Shown here piece after piece: positions 14,174 through 22,477 of a stretch of 45,849 nt of DNA. Position 1 is the first letter of the stretch, and each line of letters begins with the position of its first letter. This stretch comes from an uncultured Eubacteriales bacterium (GTDB lineage: Bacteria; Bacillota; Clostridia; Oscillospirales; Oscillospiraceae), in contig UQGU01000018.1 of assembly GCA_900540635.1 (NCBI GenBank), forward strand, positions 1-45,849, in the 5' to 3' direction. The translations under genes and the position numbers were made by a program. A model generated the notes under the pieces. That model made no database searches. It worked only from the letters and a program-made list of their open reading frames with translations, and had not been told where the DNA came from.

Positions 14174-15589
14174 ATGACCCGGCTGCGGGGTTACCGTACC
14201 GCCCAATTTCACTACACCCTGACTTACATTGCCGTTACGGCGGCGGTACTGCTCTTTCTGAATCTTTTCTGCACCCGTCTCAGCCAGAGACTGTTCTACG
14301 AAAACAAGGAAAGCGCCATGATTGAAAAATGCCAGCTGGCCTCGGACGAGCTGTCCACCCTGGACGTATGGAACACCGCCACGGTTTCCGGCATTCTGAA
14401 TCAGCTGGAAAGCCTCCGGGCCTCCCGGCTGCTGGTGACGGACAGCGCAGGGCTGTGCATCTACGACAGCACCGGAGAAGCCCTGGGGCAGTATGCCCTT
14501 CTGCCGGAAATTCTGGGGGCCTGCCAGGGCAACGACGTGTTCACCTGGCGCTACCACAGCGGGGCCATGATCTCCCGGGCCGCCACGCCCATTGTAGACT
14601 TCGGCACCGTGGCAGGCTGCGTCTACATCACGGAATACGACACCGCCCAGGGTGCCGTCATCGATTTGCTGCTGCAAACCATTCTCCGGGTCACGGTCAT
14701 TCTGGAGCTGGCGGTGATTCTCTTTTCCCTGATCTACACCAGCCACTTCTCCCGCCGGATGCGGGCCATTATGGACTCCATGCACACCATCCAGAAGGGC
14801 AACTATGACCAGAAGGTCAACGTGGGCGGCAACGACGAGCTGACGCTGCTGGCCAGTGAATTCAACGACCTGACGGAGCGGCTGCAAAACTCCGAGGAGA
14901 AGCGCCGCCGGTTCGTCTCCGACGCCTCTCACGAATTAAAGACCCCTCTGGCCTCCATCAAACTGCTGACGGACTCCATTCTGCAAAACGATATGGACGC
15001 CGACACCATGCGGGAATTCGTGGAGGACATCGGCAGCGAGGCCGAGCGCCTGAACCGCATGACCGCCAAGCTCCTGTCCCTGACCAAGGTAGACGGCCAG
15101 CCTCTGCCGGAGGCCGAGCTCATCCGCATGGCCCCCACCATCCGCCAGGTCGCCAAAATGCTGAACCCCGTGGCGAAAAAAAGCGGCATTTCCCTGGAGC
15201 TGGATCTGGACGGGGACAGCACCGTGCTCATCACCCGGGACGACCTGTACCAGATTGTCTTCAACCTTATGGAAAACGGCATCAAATACAACCGCCCCGG
15301 CGGCACCGTCTCCGTAACCCTGAGCCGCAGCATGGACCTTGCCAAGCTCACCGTGGCAGACACCGGCATGGGCATTCCCGAGGAGGCCCTGAGCCACATC
15401 TTCGAGCGCTTTTACCGGGTGGATAAGGCCCGCTCCCGGCAGACCGGCGGCAGCGGCCTGGGGCTGGCCATTGTCCGGGCCATCGTGTCCCGGAACCGGG
15501 GCGAGATCCGGGTGGACAGCCAGGTGGGCGTCGGCACCCGATTTTATGTGACCTTCCCGATTTTTGATACGGAGGTGGATGCCACATGA
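14174..15589 (+). CDS. Membrane sensor histidine kinase
   Basis: This 471-residue partner of the upstream regulator has two membrane segments (about residues 15-33 and 168-192) bracketing an extracytoplasmic sensor region. A HAMP linker (MDSMHTIQKGNYDQKVNVGG), a HisKA domain with His253 in DASHELKTPL, and an ATPase domain with NLMENGIKYN (N box), DTGMGIP (G1) and GGSGLGLAIV (G2) follow. All catalytic boxes are intact. Its last codons overlap the next gene by four bases (ATGA). The arrangement resembles the PhoR/YycG-like kinase class of Firmicutes. The signal sensed cannot be read from the sequence. Confidence 0.93.
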   Translation: MTRLRGYRTAQFHYTLTYIAVTAAVLLFLNLFCTRLSQRLFYENKESAMIEKCQLASDELSTLDVWNTATVSGILNQLESLRASRLLVTDSAGLCIYDSTGEALGQYALLPEILGACQGNDVFTWRYHSGAMISRAATPIVDFGTVAGCVYITEYDTAQGAVIDLLLQTILRVTVILELAVILFSLIYTSHFSRRMRAIMDSMHTIQKGNYDQKVNVGGNDELTLLASEFNDLTERLQNSEEKRRRFVSDASHELKTPLASIKLLTDSILQNDMDADTMREFVEDIGSEAERLNRMTAKLLSLTKVDGQPLPEAELIRMAPTIRQVAKMLNPVAKKSGISLELDLDGDSTVLITRDDLYQIVFNLMENGIKYNRPGGTVSVTLSRSMDLAKLTVADTGMGIPEEALSHIFERFYRVDKARSRQTGGSGLGLAIVRAIVSRNRGEIRVDSQVGVGTRFYVTFPIFDTEVDAT

Positions 15590-16077
15590 AGCGCGTCATT
15601 GCCATTGCTCTGGCTCTGCTGCTGCTCACCGGCTGCGCCCCCTCCCCCGCCGGAGAAAATACCGTTACATTCTATTATCCCCGAAAAAACCTGGTCTACA
15701 GCTTCTCCGATCTGCCTATCGGTGCAGAGGCCCGGGACTGTGCGGATGAAGCGCTGGAGTATGTGCTGCGGCTATACCTGCTGGGGCCAACGGACGAAAA
15801 CCTGGAAAGCCTCTACCCCAGCGGCATCCGGCTTCTGACCGTCGCCGAGGAGAACAGCGCTCTGACCGTCACCCTCTCCCCTGCCGGCAACCAAATGCAG
15901 GAAATCGATTTTTCCCTGGCCGGAGCGTGTCTGGCCAAGACCTGCATCGGCTACGGCGGCTATTCCTCCGTAACCATCCAAAGCGGGGATCGGGAGCTGA
16001 CCCTAAAAAACAACGACCTGCTCTTCCGGGATAACAGCGCCACCCTGGACAGCAGCGAAGAGGAGAAAGAACCATGA
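15586..16077 (+). CDS. GerMN-domain lipoprotein
   Basis: This 163-residue protein has a lipoprotein signal (LALLLLTGC, Cys at about residue 17) and a GerMN domain recognisable from FYYPRKNLVYSF, a helix with ALEYVLRLYLLGP, and LTVTLSPAGNQM. GerMN domains occur in sporulation and envelope proteins. Here the gene is coupled to a two-component system, overlapping the kinase by four bases and the exonuclease gene by four bases. It may be an envelope sensor accessory or effector of the kinase. Its length is complete, with an acidic C-terminal tail. Confidence 0.8.
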   Translation: MKRVIAIALALLLLTGCAPSPAGENTVTFYYPRKNLVYSFSDLPIGAEARDCADEALEYVLRLYLLGPTDENLESLYPSGIRLLTVAEENSALTVTLSPAGNQMQEIDFSLAGACLAKTCIGYGGYSSVTIQSGDRELTLKNNDLLFRDNSATLDSSEEEKEP

Positions 16078-16826
16078 AATGCATTTCCTGGAACGTAAAC
16101 GGCCTGCGAGCCTGTGTGGGCAAGGGCTTTGAGGAGGTTTTTCGGAACCTGGACGCAGACTTCTTCTGCCTGCAGGAGACCAAGCTCCAGCCCGGGCAAA
16201 TCAGCCTGGAAACCCCCGGCTACAGCCAATTCTGGAACTCCGCCGAGAAAAAGGGCTATTCCGGCACGGCCATCTTCGCCAAAAAGCCGCCCCTGTCCGT
16301 GACCTACGGCATCGGCATTCCCGAGCTGGACACGGAGGGACGGCTGATCACACTGGAATACGACCGCTTTTATCTTGTCACCTGCTATACCCCCAATTCC
16401 CAGCAGGAGCTGAAACGGCTGGACCATCGGCTCAGCTGGGACAAGGCCTTCCGGGAATATCTGGTGGCTCTGGATGCTAAGAAACCGGTCATTGCCTGCG
16501 GCGACCTGAATGTGGCGGCCACAGCCATTGACCTGAAAAATCCCAAAACCAACGAAGGAAACGCCGGCTATTCCCTGCCCGAGCGGGAATCCTTCGCCGC
16601 GCTCCTCTCCGCCGGGTTTACGGACAGCTTCCGCTGCCTGTACCCGGAAAAGGTCCTCTATTCCTGGTGGTCCTACCGCTTCCAGGCCAGGGCCAAGAAT
16701 GCTGGCTGGCGCATTGACTATTTTCTGGTGTCTGACCGCATCCGGGAAAACATCACCCAGGCGGACATCCTGACGGAAATCCAAGGCTCCGACCACTGCC
16801 CGGTGACGCTGGAGATCGACATATAA
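16074..16826 (+). CDS. exoA: Exodeoxyribonuclease III / AP endonuclease (ExoA/Xth family)
   Basis: This 250-residue enzyme cleaves DNA at abasic sites and degrades 3' ends. The metal- and phosphate-binding residues of the family are present: SWNVNGLRA near the start, QETKLQ (Glu36 region), YTPNSQ, GDLNVA, WRIDYFLVS and SDHCPV near the C-terminus. It overlaps the GerMN gene by four bases, so a repair enzyme is coupled to an envelope two-component operon. Hairpins follow in 16867-16978. The enzyme looks intact and of standard length. Confidence 0.93.
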   Translation: MKCISWNVNGLRACVGKGFEEVFRNLDADFFCLQETKLQPGQISLETPGYSQFWNSAEKKGYSGTAIFAKKPPLSVTYGIGIPELDTEGRLITLEYDRFYLVTCYTPNSQQELKRLDHRLSWDKAFREYLVALDAKKPVIACGDLNVAATAIDLKNPKTNEGNAGYSLPERESFAALLSAGFTDSFRCLYPEKVLYSWWSYRFQARAKNAGWRIDYFLVSDRIRENITQADILTEIQGSDHCPVTLEIDI

Positions 16827-16866
16827 ATCAAATAGAGGGCTGTTGGAAAAGTCCCCTTCTACCGCA

Positions 16867-16894
16867 GTGGCCAGTGCTTCCTAGCACTGGCCAC
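16867..16894 (+). repeat. Perfect 11-base inverted repeat after exoA
   Basis: GTGGCCAGTGC and GCACTGGCCAC form a perfect hairpin with a six-base loop, followed by AAAAACC and a T-run at about 16903-16908. It could terminate exoA, although the T-run is offset by about nine bases. Confidence 0.55.
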
Positions 16895-16941
16895 AAAAAC
16901 CATTTTTTGCCGAAAAGTTATCCACAGCCTTGACAGGTAAG

Positions 16942-16978
16942 AAAAAGCAGACCCTTCCCATTTTAGGAAAGAGTCTGC
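16942..16978 (-). terminator. Terminator of the esterase gene (possibly bidirectional)
   Basis: GCAGAC...GTCTGC arms at 16947-16952 and 16973-16978 extend through CTTnCC/GGnAAG with a short loop, and on the minus strand the stem is followed by TTTTTCTT. It lies between convergent exoA and esterase genes. Confidence 0.75.
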
Positions 16979-17022
16979 GATTTGCTTTTTAGGTTATTTA
17001 ACGGCTCCCTCTTTTATGAAAT

Positions 17023-17811
17023 TCAGGCGTCTACCAGTGTTCCTTTCAAGGGAAGCCATTCCAGGATTTTCCGAATCTGCGGATCCCAATAGTCCCAATT
17101 ATGGATTCCGGGACCTTCGTCATAGGTGTAATCTACTCCCAACTGTTCCAGTTTTCTCCGAACATTCTGATTGGATTCATAGAGGAAATCTTCCGTACCA
17201 CAGCACTGATAGATTTTTGGAATTGAAACACCCTGCTTGATCAGCTGCTCCAGCTTCCAGAGATTGTCATTGTCTGTATGATCCATTGGTTGATCGCCAA
17301 AAACGTCCTCCATCTGAACGCTTGTTTTTCTGGTTTGCAGGACCAAATCAATGGCACCGGACAGGCTGACAATGCAGCTGTAACGCTCGGGCTGTGCCAA
17401 TCCCAGACGGAATGCACCATAGCCTCCCATGGACATACCTGCAATGAACGTGTCCTCCCGACGTGTGCTGACAGGAAATGTACTTTCAATAAACGCGGGC
17501 AGTTCCTGCGTCATGTAGGTGAAGAATTTTCCACCATGCACCATGTCCACATAGCAGCTGTTGGCGACAGATGCACTGACAACCATTAGCTTGTATTTCT
17601 GTGCATACCGCTCGATCCCCGTATTTCTCGTCCAAACGGTGCAGTCTCCGTGCGCTCCGTGCAGCAGGTACAAAACCTGATAACGCTTGTCCTTCCGATA
17701 CCAAGGGGTATCATCCGAATAAAAGGGCTCATCCGGCGTGGGCAGGACTACCCGCACATCGGTGTTGGTCAATAGAGAGGTGGAAAACAATTTAATGTCA
17801 ATCAGTGCCAT
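17023..17811 (-). CDS. Alpha/beta-hydrolase esterase (esterase D / tributyrin esterase type)
   Basis: This 262-residue cytosolic hydrolase has the oxyanion segment YLLHGAHGD (about residue 48), nucleophile elbow GMSMGG (Ser127), a later acid in CCGTEDFLYES and the histidine in GIHNWDYW. These are the elements of the putative-esterase family that includes S-formylglutathione hydrolase and acetylxylan or feruloyl esterases. There is no signal peptide, so it should act on small acyl esters inside the cell. It lies 130 bases downstream of the sugar operon in the same direction and may be its last gene, for example removing acetyl or acyl groups from imported substrate. Confidence 0.85.
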   Translation of the reverse strand: MALIDIKLFSTSLLTNTDVRVVLPTPDEPFYSDDTPWYRKDKRYQVLYLLHGAHGDCTVWTRNTGIERYAQKYKLMVVSASVANSCYVDMVHGGKFFTYMTQELPAFIESTFPVSTRREDTFIAGMSMGGYGAFRLGLAQPERYSCIVSLSGAIDLVLQTRKTSVQMEDVFGDQPMDHTDNDNLWKLEQLIKQGVSIPKIYQCCGTEDFLYESNQNVRRKLEQLGVDYTYDEGPGIHNWDYWDPQIRKILEWLPLKGTLVDA

Positions 17812-17941
17812 TACATTTCCTCATTTCTTTGGAATTTTTGATAAAATCGGCATAGGCCAACAAGGGATCATGTTTCAGATGAAGGCTCTGCAGACATGGA
17901 GACCCTGAGGTTCAGAACCGTATAGCGGGACAGGCGGCCCT

Positions 17942-18802
17942 TCATTGCGCTACGGACAATTTTTCAGAAGCTCCCCTCTCTAAAAATTCGTCCACATGAT
18001 TTCCGTCAAATACGAAGCCGCAGTATTCAGGATCGTCAAAGTCTCTGCCAACAGTATATTCCAAAGGCAGCACCCCGGGAATATCCATTTTCAGGCAGAT
18101 GGCAGGCTTTCCCTTGCCGGGATCAAATCCATCCACAAGTTTTTTTACCCTTCCGACCCATTCAGGCGGCATAATATAGGGAACATGTGCCGCCACAATA
18201 CCCCGGAAATTCAGGGCTTCTGTTTCTTCCAACGTCCTGCGAAATTCCGGCAGGCTTGTGCTGTGAATGGATCCCAGCAGCAGCACCCGTCTTGTGATAT
18301 TGTCGCCGGTGAAGAGGAGCCCTGTCTGACTGTCCAAAAACGACATACTGCCCTTCGTATGTCCGGCACATCTGTAGGCTGTAACCGTACGTCCACCCAG
18401 ATCAAAGACCGTTCCAGGCACAAGTGCAAGCTTTTCCCAAGGCCCGTCTACCAGCTCCTGCGGATAATCACGACTACCGTCACTGGAAAGCCGCATTTCC
18501 AGTGAGGTATGCCAGTCCGCCAACTCCCAGTCCAATGGGTTGAGCCAGGCAACACCAAACTGGCTGTTGCCGCTGGCATGATCGATATGGCCATGGGTAT
18601 TGGCAACGATCAACGGAAGTCCGGTCAGGGATTCCACATAGCTGCGATAGTCCCCAATACCATAGCCTGTATCGATCAAGAGCGCTTTTTCCGTTCCCAC
18701 GATCAGGGAACTGTAAACTCTCCCCGGACCGGGAGTCTTTCCCGGCATCAGCGTATGATAAACCCCCGGTGCCAGGGTCAGTGACGAAAATTCCACTGCC
18801 AT
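17942..18802 (-). CDS. MBL-fold metallo-hydrolase
   Basis: This 286-residue protein has the metallo-beta-lactamase-fold metal site NTHGHIDHASG (HxHxDH), then CAGHTKGSM with the third histidine and LLFTGDN with the bridging aspartate. There is no signal peptide. Substrates of this broad family include glyoxalase-type thioesters, lactones and phosphate esters, so the reaction cannot be fixed. It starts three bases after the permease gene and is the last tightly linked gene of the sugar operon, suggesting hydrolysis of an intermediate or side product of the same pathway. Confidence 0.85.
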   Translation of the reverse strand: MAVEFSSLTLAPGVYHTLMPGKTPGPGRVYSSLIVGTEKALLIDTGYGIGDYRSYVESLTGLPLIVANTHGHIDHASGNSQFGVAWLNPLDWELADWHTSLEMRLSSDGSRDYPQELVDGPWEKLALVPGTVFDLGGRTVTAYRCAGHTKGSMSFLDSQTGLLFTGDNITRRVLLLGSIHSTSLPEFRRTLEETEALNFRGIVAAHVPYIMPPEWVGRVKKLVDGFDPGKGKPAICLKMDIPGVLPLEYTVGRDFDDPEYCGFVFDGNHVDEFLERGASEKLSVAQ

Positions 18803-18805
18803 AGC

Positions 18806-19756
18806 TTAGTCCCCCGCCGCACGGCGCTTCTGAATGGCATCCATTGCAATGGCAAAGAGCAGTAGCATGCCCTTAATGACCTGCTGCATGTTGGAGTTCA
18901 CGCCCATCAGAATCAGGCCGTTTGCCAGGATACCAATGATTAGAACACCGATAAAGGTATTGATCATGTTGCCGTTGCCACCGCCAAAGGTAATGCCGCC
19001 CAGGCAAGCCGCTGTCATGCAGTCAAACTGATAGTTGGCACCTGCGGTAGCCGTGGCGCTGTTGGTACGGGCAACCATAACAATGGTTCCGATGCTCGTA
19101 AAGAAACCACACAGTCCATAGACCAGGATCCGCATTTTCACGACATTGATGCCGGCCAGACGTGCTGCCTCCTGGTTTCCACCCAACGCATAAACCTGAC
19201 GTCCAAAATAGGTCTTAGACAGCAGGAACCAACCGGTCAGGCAAACCAACGCCAGAATGATTACGGAAACGGGCACAGGGCCGATCTTTCCTTGTCCAAA
19301 CCACAGGAAGGACTGGGGAATATCATAGATGGGATAGCCATTTGTGACCACCAAGGCAATGCCATTGAGAATCAGCATGGTACACAGTGTGATCACAAAG
19401 GGAGTGACCCGCAGTGCCGCAGCAATCGCTCCATTGATGCAGCCCAGCGCAATGCCCACAAAAATACCGATAATAATCGCAACAGGAACGGGGAAATGCC
19501 AGTAAACCATCATGGCCGCCATCAGCAGGCCATTGCAGGCAACCTGGCCGCCTACAGACAGGTCCGTGCCACCGGAAATCATAACGAAAGTAACACCCGT
19601 TGCAATGATTCCGTAAATGGCTACCTGCTGCAAAACGTTGATCAGATTGGTAGGCCGAAGGAACGCCTTCTGCGTCAGTGCGAAGAAAAGAAAGACGGCC
19701 GTCAAAATAATATAAGAACCGTATTTTTTATAGATTTTCCAAAATTTGTCGCCCAT
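18806..19756 (-). CDS. Ribose-type ABC transporter permease (RbsC family)
   Basis: This 316-residue protein has eight to ten hydrophobic segments and the family landmarks VTFVMISGGTDLSVGG near residue 60, TLCTMLILNGIALVVTNG near 125, and GGNQEAARLAGINV in the region contacting the ATPase. It forms the membrane channel for a monosaccharide or sugar acid. It follows the ATPase gene by 17 bases. The length is typical and no defects are visible. Confidence 0.92.
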   Translation of the reverse strand: MGDKFWKIYKKYGSYIILTAVFLFFALTQKAFLRPTNLINVLQQVAIYGIIATGVTFVMISGGTDLSVGGQVACNGLLMAAMMVYWHFPVPVAIIIGIFVGIALGCINGAIAAALRVTPFVITLCTMLILNGIALVVTNGYPIYDIPQSFLWFGQGKIGPVPVSVIILALVCLTGWFLLSKTYFGRQVYALGGNQEAARLAGINVVKMRILVYGLCGFFTSIGTIVMVARTNSATATAGANYQFDCMTAACLGGITFGGGNGNMINTFIGVLIIGILANGLILMGVNSNMQQVIKGMLLLFAIAMDAIQKRRAAGD

Positions 19757-19773
19757 AGTTTTTTCGCTCCAAT

Positions 19774-21255
19774 CTACTTTTCACCGGACGCAAGATCCAG
19801 AATGCGTGCCTGGCTGAATTCTGCTTTGGGAACAATACCGGCCTGCCTGCCTTCACAGATGACCACGATACGGTCAGACATACCCAATAGCTCCGGCATA
19901 TCGGAGGAAACCATCAAGATAGAATGTCCTTCCTCCACCAGCTGATTCATCAGCTGATAAATCTCCTGTTTTGCCCCCACGTCTACGCCGCGGGTTGGTT
20001 CATCGAAAATAAGGATCTGGCTCTGTGCAGCCATCGCCTTAGCCAAAACAACCTTTTGCTGGTTTCCTCCGGAAAGATTGCCTGCAAGCTGCTCCGGAGA
20101 AGGCGTACGAATCTTCAGCCGCTTAATGTAGTAGTCCGCAATTTCCTTTTCCTTCTTGGTATTCACAATGCCAAGATGGCTGATGCTCTTCAACGCACAA
20201 ATGACGCTGTTCCAACGAATGCTCATCTTCAGGAAGACACCGGTACGTTTTCGATCTTCCGGAATCATACCGATTCCCTTTGCCAGCGCATCTGCCGTAT
20301 CTCGGAAATGCACAGGCTTTCCGGAAAGATAAATCGTGCCGCTTTTCAGCTTATCTGCACCGTAGATAACGTTCATCAGTTCCGTGCGGCCTGCACCTAC
20401 CAGCCCTCCGAAGCCCAAGATCTCCCCTTTTTTCAAAGAGAAGTTAATATCCTCAACGCCGTTTCCGGTAAGATGCTCCACCCGAAGCACTTCTTCGCCC
20501 AGGTCTACCTTGCGGCTCGGATAGCTCTCCGTCAGCTCTCGTCCAACCATCAGATCCACCAGTTCCTTTCGGCAGGTGTCCTTGATGTTCAGTGTCTTGA
20601 TGTACTGGCCGTCCCGCATAATAGACACCCGGTCACCGATTTCGAACAGTTCCTCCAGGCGGTGAGAAATATAGATAATGGTTACACCTTTGGCCTTGAG
20701 TTTCCGTACAATGTCCATCAGTAGGGATACCTCGTTCACCGTCAAAGGTGCCGTAGGCTCATCCATGATCAGGATCTTCACGTTCCGGCTGACAGCCTTT
20801 GCAATTTCGACGATCTGCATATAGGCCGGGGTATAGGTACCTACCGCACGATTGGGATCCACATTTACGCCCAGGTCATCAAATATTTTCTTTGCCCGCT
20901 GCGCCCGTTCCCGGTCATTGACAATCAACTTGCTGGTTCGCTCATTGAGAAAAACATTTTCCGCACAGGACATCTGCGGTACCAGGTTAAACTCCTGGTA
21001 AATGACCTGAACGCCCAGGTCCTTCGCCTGCTGCGGAAGAAGATGGGAAAATTTTTCACCGTCGATCTCGATGGTTCCTGCATCCGGTCGAATAGCACCT
21101 GCGATACACTTGATCAATGTGGACTTTCCGGCACCGTTTTCACCCAGCAGCGCATGGACCTCACCCTCACGGAATTCCATCGTCAACCCGTCGATTGCTT
21201 TGACGCCAGGATAGTATTTGCAAAGCCCTTCAATTTTCAGAATGGTTTTCTCCAT
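19774..21255 (-). CDS. Ribose-type ABC transporter ATPase with two nucleotide-binding domains (RbsA/MglA family)
   Basis: This 493-residue cytosolic ATPase has tandem ABC domains. The first has Walker A GENGAGKSTL and Walker B ILIMDEPTAPL. The second has the family's degenerate Walker A (GGLVGAGRTEL), signature NLSGGNQQKVVLAKAMA and Walker B ILIFDEPTRGVD. The signature of domain 1 is the usual weak YMQIVEIAKA. It powers the importer with the permease at 18806. A strong hairpin separates it from the binding-protein gene upstream. Confidence 0.94.
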   Translation of the reverse strand: MEKTILKIEGLCKYYPGVKAIDGLTMEFREGEVHALLGENGAGKSTLIKCIAGAIRPDAGTIEIDGEKFSHLLPQQAKDLGVQVIYQEFNLVPQMSCAENVFLNERTSKLIVNDRERAQRAKKIFDDLGVNVDPNRAVGTYTPAYMQIVEIAKAVSRNVKILIMDEPTAPLTVNEVSLLMDIVRKLKAKGVTIIYISHRLEELFEIGDRVSIMRDGQYIKTLNIKDTCRKELVDLMVGRELTESYPSRKVDLGEEVLRVEHLTGNGVEDINFSLKKGEILGFGGLVGAGRTELMNVIYGADKLKSGTIYLSGKPVHFRDTADALAKGIGMIPEDRKRTGVFLKMSIRWNSVICALKSISHLGIVNTKKEKEIADYYIKRLKIRTPSPEQLAGNLSGGNQQKVVLAKAMAAQSQILIFDEPTRGVDVGAKQEIYQLMNQLVEEGHSILMVSSDMPELLGMSDRIVVICEGRQAGIVPKAEFSQARILDLASGEK

Positions 21256-21276
21256 AGCTTAGCGTCTCCTATTGGG

Positions 21277-21307
21277 GGAAAGAAGGGGGCAAGCCCCCCT
21301 TCTTTCC
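21277..21307 (-). promoter_or_regulatory. Intercistronic hairpin between the binding-protein and ATPase genes
   Basis: GGAAAGAAGGGGG and CCCCCTTCTTTCC form a perfect 13-pair stem with a five-base loop. No T-run follows on the minus strand, so it is likely a 3' stabiliser that raises binding-protein mRNA relative to the downstream transporter genes rather than a full terminator. Confidence 0.7.
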
Positions 21308-21317
21308 GTATTTTCTC

Positions 21318-22409
21318 TTAGTCGTTGGCCTCTTCCAGTGCTGCGTAGTAATCATCGTAATAGGTAGCCAGATTTTCCCGATTTATGGGGTAATTCATGG
21401 CATTCCAGTCGTGGGGATAGCTCTTGCCACTCAGCAAGCCAAGGGTGTGCTCTGCCATGTTCCGGCCCTGGTCGCCCATCCAGATCTCACCTTCATAGCA
21501 GCTGTCTGCCTTATTCAGTTCACTCAGCACCTGCTCGGACAGAGCGGAGCCAAATACACCGAACTGATCCTTAACCGCCATACCGGCAGCCTTTGCTGCC
21601 TCCAGGCCAATCAACGAGAACGCATTGTGCATTGCAACGATTGCCTTCACATCAGGGTACTGCATCAACAGGGTATCCGCATCGGCACGGACCTGATCAT
21701 AGGTGGTAAAAACAATCTCGCCAACACATTCGCCCTCGGGCAGCAGCTCAGCCATGCCCTCCACGACGCCCCTGGACTTGTCAGCGGTAGCCTCGGTGGT
21801 GTTATTGGAAATGCAGATGTACTGGCCCTTCTCAAAGCCGTGCTCCTTCATCCAGTTGGAAGCCATAATTGCCGTCTGATAACCTACATCGTAGTTGTCC
21901 TGTCTCAGCCAGTGATGATAATACTGAATCTGTGCAGAAGCGGAGACCACCAGCACGCCCTGCTCCATCGCCTTCTTCAGTGCCAGGTCACAGGTCTGAT
22001 CCTGCGCCATGATGATAATGGCATCAATACCCTGAACGACCCAGCTCTCGATTGCAGTCACGCCGCGGGTCGCATCCTTGTTAACACCGTCGGAGACAAA
22101 CTCATAGCCTGCATCCTCAAAAATCTTCTTGGCATCCTTAATAATACCGTTGTAGAATTCAGTAGTCGTGTCCGGGACAATCAGGCCGACCCGTTTTGTT
22201 TCGGGGTTGACAGGTGTCCAGGAAACGATCTCGTCAGCGGCCATATTGAAGAATTTTTCTGCAGAGTATGCTTCCGAATCAGTGGACGCTGCGGCGGTGG
22301 TCTGTGCTGAGGTGGTTTGTGCTGCAGTGCTCTGGGTGGAATCACCGGAGCAGGCGGCCATGGATAGAAGCATGGCTGCGGCCAGTAGCAGTGCGAATAC
22401 CTTTTTCAT
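21318..22409 (-). CDS. Sugar ABC transporter substrate-binding lipoprotein (periplasmic-binding-protein type I fold)
   Basis: This 363-residue protein has a lipoprotein signal (LLSMAAC, Cys about residue 20), a Thr/Ser/Gln/Ala-rich linker and a type 1 ribose-binding fold: VGLIVPDTTTEFYNGIIKD at the first strand, VQGIDAIIIMAQD, and AIVAMHNAFSLIGLEAAKAA. It captures the substrate outside the membrane. It is the first transporter gene of the operon, 68 bases after ulaE, and precedes the ATPase and permease. The exact ligand cannot be read, but the enzymes next to it point to an L-pentose, L-ascorbate-related or sugar-acid compound. Confidence 0.92.
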   Translation of the reverse strand: MKKVFALLLAAAMLLSMAACSGDSTQSTAAQTTSAQTTAAASTDSEAYSAEKFFNMAADEIVSWTPVNPETKRVGLIVPDTTTEFYNGIIKDAKKIFEDAGYEFVSDGVNKDATRGVTAIESWVVQGIDAIIIMAQDQTCDLALKKAMEQGVLVVSASAQIQYYHHWLRQDNYDVGYQTAIMASNWMKEHGFEKGQYICISNNTTEATADKSRGVVEGMAELLPEGECVGEIVFTTYDQVRADADTLLMQYPDVKAIVAMHNAFSLIGLEAAKAAGMAVKDQFGVFGSALSEQVLSELNKADSCYEGEIWMGDQGRNMAEHTLGLLSGKSYPHDWNAMNYPINRENLATYYDDYYAALEEAND

Positions 22410-22477
22410 AACGTTGCCTCCTATTTTTATTTGTTCCTCATTTTATTAACGGCTCCTGCCGTTGAAATACAACCTTG

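Noticed and set aside
16840..16910. GGGCTGTTGGAAAAGTC and hairpin as an insertion sequence end
   Set aside because: No transposase, no matching inverted repeat and no target duplication are visible; it is better treated as a terminator-like repeat.
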